Source: an uncultured Flavobacterium sp.
GTDB lineage: Bacteria; Bacteroidota; Bacteroidia; Flavobacteriales; Flavobacteriaceae
Assembly (NCBI GenBank): GCA_946479395.1
Contig: CAMLFV010000079.1
Coordinates: 1 to 12,379, forward strand
Direction of reading: 5' to 3'
DNA: 12,379 nucleotides
Shown: piece after piece, positions 8,081 to 12,379 of the stretch
Position numbering within the stretch: position 1 is the stretch's first letter
Layout: the number at the start of each line of letters is the position of its first letter
The notes under the pieces: model-generated
Databases searched by the model: none
Told to the model about the DNA's origin: nothing
The model's input: the letters and a program-made list of their open reading frames with translations, nothing else
Translations under genes and position numbers: made by a program

Positions 8081-9268
8081 ATGACGAGTTTATTAATATT
8101 AGTTATTGTAGCTTTATTAGGAATTGCAATTTGGCAATTAACTAAGATTTTCGACTTAACTCAGAGCAAACAACACGTTGGCGAAGAGTACAAGACGCAG
8201 GTTGCTACACATAAAGACAATAATATCAACGGATATTTAATGTTCGGATTCCTGGCATTCATCTACATTTTCACAATTTATAGCTGTGTTAAATGGGGTT
8301 ACATGCCGTTGTTAAGCAATGCAGCTTCTGAACATGGTAAAGATGTTGACCAGTTAATGTGGATTACTTTAGTAGTTATCTTCTTTGTTCAATTCCTAAC
8401 GCAATTCTTATTACACTACTTTGCATTCAAATACCGTGGTAATACAGACAGAAAAGCGACGTTCTTCGCAGATAATGATAAATTAGAGTTCATCTGGACA
8501 ATTATTCCGGTAATTGTTTTAGCAGGATTAATCTTATACGGATTATACGCATGGAACAACATTATGCATTACGATGAAGAGGAAGAAGTAATTTACGTAG
8601 AAGTTTACGCAAAACAATTTGGTTGGGATATTCGTTATTCTGGTGACGATAATGTTTTAGGAAAAGCTAACGTTCGTTTCATAGAAGGTATTAACGCAGT
8701 AGGTGTTGATATGTCAGATCCAAATGCGCAAGACGATATCTTAGCAAAAGAATTACATTTACCAGTTGGTAAAAAGGTAGTATTAAAAATGCGTTCGCAA
8801 GACGTTTTACACTCTGCTTATTTCCCACACTTCCGTGCACAAATGAACTGTGTACCTGGTATGGTAACACAATTTGCAATGACTCCAACTGTTACTACTA
8901 CAGAAATGAGAGGTCGTGAAGAAATTGTTGACCGCGTTAACAAAATTAACCAGGCACGCAACAAACACAGCAAAAAATTAGTTGAGAAAGGTGAACCAGG
9001 TTTAGAACCATACACATTTGATTATATTTTATTATGTAACAAAATTTGTGGACGTTCACACTATAACATGCAAGCAAAAGTTGTAGTTGAAACCGAAGGT
9101 GAATTTAGAAAATGGTTAAGCCAACAACCAAAATTAGGCAAACAAGTAGCTGAAGAAAAAGCTGCTGCTGCAGCTCCGAAAGTTGAAGCACAGCCGGTTC
9201 AAACTCCTGTAGAAGAACCACAAATTGTAGTAGATACTACTGCAGTAGTTGCTCAAGTAATTAAATAA
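8081..9268 (+). CDS. coxB: Cytochrome c oxidase subunit II (CuA subunit)
   Basis: This subunit takes electrons from cytochrome c or ACIII at the binuclear CuA centre and hands them to heme a in CoxA. At 395 residues it is longer than the usual 250-300. The CuA ligands are visible: H244, then C319, C323, H327 and M330 in the motif CNKICGRSHYNM. The canonical membrane pair is at about 93-117 and 136-157, the second preceded by the typical LEFIWTIIP signature. Two additional hydrophobic segments lie at about 1-20 and 51-69. The aromatic electron-entry motif reads QFGW (179-182) rather than QWYW. About 40 extra residues separate H244 from C319. No cytochrome c domain is fused to the C-terminus, which is instead an Ala/Pro/Val-rich tail (about 357-395), so electrons must come from a separate cytochrome, here plausibly ActE or ActA. 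coxA follows after 27 bp. Confidence 0.95.
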   Translation: MTSLLILVIVALLGIAIWQLTKIFDLTQSKQHVGEEYKTQVATHKDNNINGYLMFGFLAFIYIFTIYSCVKWGYMPLLSNAASEHGKDVDQLMWITLVVIFFVQFLTQFLLHYFAFKYRGNTDRKATFFADNDKLEFIWTIIPVIVLAGLILYGLYAWNNIMHYDEEEEVIYVEVYAKQFGWDIRYSGDDNVLGKANVRFIEGINAVGVDMSDPNAQDDILAKELHLPVGKKVVLKMRSQDVLHSAYFPHFRAQMNCVPGMVTQFAMTPTVTTTEMRGREEIVDRVNKINQARNKHSKKLVEKGEPGLEPYTFDYILLCNKICGRSHYNMQAKVVVETEGEFRKWLSQQPKLGKQVAEEKAAAAAPKVEAQPVQTPVEEPQIVVDTTAVVAQVIK

Positions 9269-9295
9269 TTTGTTTACCAATATAAAATTATTAGT

Positions 9296-11101
9296 ATGTC
9301 AGCAGTAGTAGGACACGAATTAACACACGATCATTCACACGATGATCACCACCATAAAGAAACTTTCGTAACAAAGTACATCTTTAGTCAAGATCATAAA
9401 ATGATTGCCAAACAATTCCTTGTAACAGGTATTATCATGGGAATCATTGGTATTGCAATGTCATTATTATTCCGTATTCAAATCGCGTGGCCAGAAGAAT
9501 CATTCAAAGTGTTCTCTTGGTTGTTAGGAGATGATTTCGCTCCGGGCGGTGTAATGCGTAACGATATTTATTTAGCATTAGTTACCATTCACGGAACCAT
9601 TATGGTATTCTTTGTATTAACTGCAGGTTTATCGGGTACGTTCTCTAACTTATTAATTCCATTACAGATTGGAGCGCGTGATATGGCTTCAGGATTCATG
9701 AATATGTTATCATATTGGATCTTCTTTATTGCTTGTATCATAATGATTGCTTCATTGTTTGTAGAGTCTGGACCGGCTTCAGCAGGTTGGACAATCTATC
9801 CACCATTATCTGCAGTTCCAGAGGCAATTCCTGGTTCAGGTACAGGTATGACCTTATGGTTAATATCAATGGCATTATTTATTGCACAGTCGTTAATGGG
9901 ATCATTAAACTATGTGGTAACGGTGTTAAATATGCGTACAAAAGGTATGTCTATGACACGTTTACCATTAACAATATGGGCTTTATGGGTAACGGCAATT
10001 ATTGGTATTGTTTCGTTTCCTGTATTATTATCAGCAGCATTATTGTTAATTATGGATAGAAGTTTTGGTACATCATTCTTCTTATCTGATATTTATTTAG
10101 CAGGTGAAGTATTACATTATCAAGGTGGATCTCCGGTATTGTTTGAGCACTTGTTCTGGTTCTTAGGTCACCCTGAGGTATATATCGTAATTTTACCAGC
10201 AATGGGTATTACGTCTGAAGTAATTTCGGCGAACGCTCGTAAACCAATCTTTGGTTACCGTGCCATGATTACATCAATCTTAGCAATTGCATTTTTATCT
10301 ACAATTGTTTGGGGGCATCACATGTTCGTATCAGGTATGAACCCGTTCTTAGGTTCGGTATTTACCTTTACAACCTTGTTAATTGCAATTCCATCGGCAG
10401 TAAAAGCGTTCAACTACATTACTACATTATGGAAAGGTAATTTACAAATGAACCCTTCTATGCTTTTCTGTATTGGTTTCGTATCAACGTTCATTACAGG
10501 TGGTGTAACAGGTATTATTTTAGGAGATTCAACGTTAGATATCAACGTTCACGATACATATTTCGTTATTGCACACTTCCACTTGGTAATGGGTATATCA
10601 GCTCTTTACGGAATGTTCGCTGGTATTTACCATTGGTTCCCTAAAATGTACGGACGTATGATGAATAAAAACTTAGGTTATATTCACTTCTGGGTAACGG
10701 TAGTTTGTGCTTACGGAGTTTTCTTCCCAATGCACTTTATAGGTATGGCTGGTTTACCACGTCGTTACTATACCAACTCAGCGTTCCCAATGTTCGACGA
10801 TATGGTAGATGTAAATATTTTAATTACTATGTTTGCATTAGTAGGAGCAGCGTTCCAATTAGTATTCTTGTTTAACTTCTTCTATAGTATTTTCTATGGT
10901 AAGAAAGCACCAAGAAACCCATGGAGAGCTACAACTTTAGAGTGGACTACGCCGGTAGAGCACATGCACGGTAACTGGCCGGGTGCTATACCAGAAGTAC
11001 ACCGTTGGCCTTATGATTATTCTAAGCCTGGTTACGAAGAAGATTTTGTTCCACAGACAGTGCCGTTAAGAGATGGTGAAAAAGATGGTGGACATCATTA
11101 A
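9296..11101 (+). CDS. coxA: Cytochrome c oxidase subunit I (heme a / heme a3-CuB, A1-type)
   Basis: This is the catalytic subunit that reduces O2 to water and pumps protons. Metal ligands are all visible: H99 and H429 for low-spin heme a, H427 for heme a3, and H292, H341 and H342 for CuB. Y296 is placed for the His-Tyr cross-link in GHPEVY. E294 in that motif, D129 in IGARD and N136 mark a D-channel. S367 and K370 in IPSAVK mark the K-channel. Together they indicate an A1-type heme-copper oxidase. The 601 residues exceed the usual 530-560 because of an N-terminal tail with seven His between residues 7 and 20 and a charged C-terminal tail ending GGHH. It is the last gene of the operon; a terminator follows at once. 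Subunit III (coxC) is not adjacent. Confidence 0.97.
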   Translation: MSAVVGHELTHDHSHDDHHHKETFVTKYIFSQDHKMIAKQFLVTGIIMGIIGIAMSLLFRIQIAWPEESFKVFSWLLGDDFAPGGVMRNDIYLALVTIHGTIMVFFVLTAGLSGTFSNLLIPLQIGARDMASGFMNMLSYWIFFIACIIMIASLFVESGPASAGWTIYPPLSAVPEAIPGSGTGMTLWLISMALFIAQSLMGSLNYVVTVLNMRTKGMSMTRLPLTIWALWVTAIIGIVSFPVLLSAALLLIMDRSFGTSFFLSDIYLAGEVLHYQGGSPVLFEHLFWFLGHPEVYIVILPAMGITSEVISANARKPIFGYRAMITSILAIAFLSTIVWGHHMFVSGMNPFLGSVFTFTTLLIAIPSAVKAFNYITTLWKGNLQMNPSMLFCIGFVSTFITGGVTGIILGDSTLDINVHDTYFVIAHFHLVMGISALYGMFAGIYHWFPKMYGRMMNKNLGYIHFWVTVVCAYGVFFPMHFIGMAGLPRRYYTNSAFPMFDDMVDVNILITMFALVGAAFQLVFLFNFFYSIFYGKKAPRNPWRATTLEWTTPVEHMHGNWPGAIPEVHRWPYDYSKPGYEEDFVPQTVPLRDGEKDGGHH

Positions 11102-11108
11102 TATATAT

Positions 11109-11137
11109 AAAACTCCCGCATTTTGTGGGAGTTTTTT
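11109..11137 (+). terminator. Rho-independent terminator after coxA
   Basis: The arm AACTCCCGCA (11111-11120) pairs with TGTGGGAGTT (11124-11133) around a TTT loop. There is one G-T pair (11118/11126), and two more A-T pairs extend the base. A run of T follows to 11137. The hairpin starts 8 bp after the coxA stop, so it closes the act-cox transcription unit and separates it from the monooxygenase gene. Confidence 0.88.
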
Positions 11138-11164
11138 CATTTTTGATAAATTCTGAATTTTGAT

Positions 11165-12310
11165 ATGAAACAAATTGCAATTATTGGTGCAGGAATAGGC
11201 GGACTTACTTCCGCATTGGCTTTTAAGCAGAAAGGATTTAATGTTACTGTTTACGAAAGTGCTGCCGAAATTAAACCGGTTGGTGCGGGAATTGGTATTG
11301 CAAACAATGCCATGCAGATTTTTAAAAAGTTAGGTATCCACAAAAAGATAGAAGATGCAGGTGTAAAGGTTTCTTCCATGAATATTACCGATCATCAATT
11401 GCGATCACTTTCGGTTATTGATTTGAATGAATTTGAAGTAAAGTATGGAGTTTGTAATATTTCGATACATCGTGCGGTTTTGCAGAATATTCTGGCAGAA
11501 GAAATCGGGTTTGAAAATATCAAATTATCAAAACGACTTTTAAAGATTGAACAAAACGAAAACGTCAAATTGTTTTTTGAAGATGACTCAATTGAAACTG
11601 CCGATGTTGTTATTGCTGCCGATGGTATTAAATCTTTTGTACGAAATCAGTTGTTTGATTCATCACAGATAAGGGATACAAATCAGATATGTTGGCGAGG
11701 GATTTCAAAAGTAGCTTTGCCTAAAGATTACAGCAATAAAGCAATAGAAGCTTGGGGAAAAGGCAAACGTTTTGGTTTCGTTCAAATTAATAATCAAGAC
11801 ACGTATTGGTACGCTGTTGTAAGCGAATCTTTTGTCAATGCGCATGATGATAACTTACATGATCTATTTAAAAACTTTCATACCGATGTTTTAAACATTA
11901 TTGAAAATACATCTGACGATACCGTTATTAAAAACCGAATCATAGATTTAAAACCTATCTACAAATGGTATAATAAAAATGTATGTTTGTTGGGCGATGC
12001 GGCACATGCTACAACTCCAAATTTAGGTCAAGGTGCCTGTCAGGCAATTGAAGACGCGTATCTGTTGGTTGAACTTTATCAGGAAGATAAACCAATCGAA
12101 ACTGTCTTTGAAGAGTATCAAAAGCTACGAATCAAGAAAGCACATGAAATTGTAAAATCAAGCTGGAGTATTGGTAAAATCGCTCATCTGGAAAGTGGTT
12201 TTCTCATTTATTTTAGAAATTTACTTATGCGTTGTATTCCAACATCTGCAAACAATTTGCAATTAAAAATTATTTATGATGTGGATTATTTAGATAACAT
12301 GAACATTTAA
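11165..12310 (+). CDS. FAD-dependent monooxygenase, PHBH/UbiH-like group A family, substrate unknown
   Basis: This 381-residue single-component flavoprotein hydroxylase has all three family signatures. The N-terminal FAD-binding GAGIGG lies at residues 8-13, with an acidic residue E31 ending the second strand. The DG motif contacting FAD and NAD(P)H has D153-G154. The GD motif LLGDAAHATTP has D278 and is followed by NLGQGACQAIEDA. It should be cytosolic and use NAD(P)H and O2; it has no signal peptide. The start at 11165 leaves four residues before the first beta-strand, as expected. The length fits aromatic-ring hydroxylases and related salicylate/urate/kynurenine-type enzymes, and also TetX-like proteins; I cannot choose the substrate. 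It lies 63 bp after coxA beyond a terminator, so it is probably a separate unit. I found no convincing promoter in that gap, and a functional link to respiration is not supported. Confidence 0.9.
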   Translation: MKQIAIIGAGIGGLTSALAFKQKGFNVTVYESAAEIKPVGAGIGIANNAMQIFKKLGIHKKIEDAGVKVSSMNITDHQLRSLSVIDLNEFEVKYGVCNISIHRAVLQNILAEEIGFENIKLSKRLLKIEQNENVKLFFEDDSIETADVVIAADGIKSFVRNQLFDSSQIRDTNQICWRGISKVALPKDYSNKAIEAWGKGKRFGFVQINNQDTYWYAVVSESFVNAHDDNLHDLFKNFHTDVLNIIENTSDDTVIKNRIIDLKPIYKWYNKNVCLLGDAAHATTPNLGQGACQAIEDAYLLVELYQEDKPIETVFEEYQKLRIKKAHEIVKSSWSIGKIAHLESGFLIYFRNLLMRCIPTSANNLQLKIIYDVDYLDNMNI

Positions 12311-12321
12311 AATTTCAGTTA

Positions 12322-12336
12322 ATGGTTTACAACCAT
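12322..12336. repeat. Short perfect inverted repeat
   Basis: ATGGTT (12322-12327) and AACCAT (12331-12336) are perfect inverted arms around TAC. No T-run follows, so it is a poor terminator. Its place about 12 bp after the monooxygenase stop and just before a possible promoter box would suit a small operator, but a 6-bp palindrome can arise by chance in AT-rich DNA. Confidence 0.35.
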
Positions 12337-12356
12337 ATCCAAAATCGGTATATTTG
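12326..12356 (+). promoter_or_regulatory. Possible Bacteroidota-type promoter reading out of the window
   Basis: TATATTTG at 12349-12356 matches the Bacteroidota -7 consensus TAnnTTTG. A weak upstream element (TTTAC, 12326-12330) sits 18 bp before it, where TTTG would be expected. No gene start is visible before the window ends at 12379, so the downstream gene cannot be confirmed. The rest of 12311-12379 holds nothing else I can support. Confidence 0.3.
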
Positions 12357-12379
12357 TTATTAAGAAATTGATGTTTTTA

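Noticed and set aside
9715..10059. 114-codon open frame on the + strand inside coxA
   Set aside because: Entirely within coxA, whose frame has all catalytic ligands; the translation is Cys/Tyr-rich with no recognisable domain.
11138..11164. TTTTTG and AATTTTG stretches between the terminator and the monooxygenase as a promoter
   Set aside because: Neither matches TAnnTTTG, their spacing (about 12 bp) is too short, and the second ends 3 bp before the start codon.
11165..12310. Monooxygenase as a tetracycline-inactivating TetX enzyme
   Set aside because: It shares only the general group A flavoprotein motifs; I see no feature that specifically marks TetX, and there is no mobile element or resistance context.

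Overview
The window is AT-rich and carries tightly packed genes, all on the + strand. It matches a member of the Bacteroidota, most likely family Flavobacteriaceae. The evidence is the gene order (actA-B-C-D-E-F followed by coxB-coxA), start codons preceded by A/T-rich sequence without a normally spaced Shine-Dalgarno motif, a Bacteroidota-style TAnnTTTG promoter box near the right end, and the character of the proteins. I cannot fix the genus from the sequence alone.

Positions 1-11101 are one respiratory gene cluster encoding alternative complex III (ACIII, a quinol:cytochrome c/oxidase oxidoreductase) and two core subunits of an aa3-type cytochrome c oxidase. The order is: actA (5'-truncated by the window edge, pentaheme cytochrome c); actB (large periplasmic iron-sulfur subunit with a Mo-free molybdopterin-oxidoreductase-like half); actC (NrfD/PsrC-like quinol-binding membrane subunit); actD (DUF3341-type two-helix membrane protein); actE (monoheme cytochrome c lipoprotein); actF (second NrfD-like membrane subunit, here with a long histidine-rich loop); coxB (CuA subunit II); coxA (heme a / heme a3-CuB subunit I). 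Gaps between genes are 6-35 bp, and the only terminator-like hairpin I found comes right after coxA, so these genes are probably one transcription unit whose promoter lies left of the window. Menaquinol would be oxidised at ActC. Electrons would pass through the ActB Fe-S chain and the ActA/ActE hemes to CuA of CoxB, then to the O2-reducing site of CoxA. Published work on Flavobacterium describes ACIII and aa3 oxidase as a physical supercomplex, and this gene linkage fits that.

Positions 11102-11164 hold the intrinsic terminator. Positions 11165-12310 encode an unrelated FAD-dependent monooxygenase of the PHBH/UbiH-like group A family. The last 69 bases hold no gene that I can support, only a small perfect inverted repeat and a possible promoter box pointing off the right edge.

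I see no wholly new system. The points worth a second look are variations on a known one: a 100-residue histidine-rich loop in ActF; a CuA subunit with a lysine where the Mg-binding glutamate normally sits, a roughly 40-residue insertion in the CuA domain and two extra N-terminal helices; a cluster motif in ActB where a Thr replaces a Cys, marking the probable [3Fe-4S] site; and the absence of coxC, coxD and actG next to the cluster.
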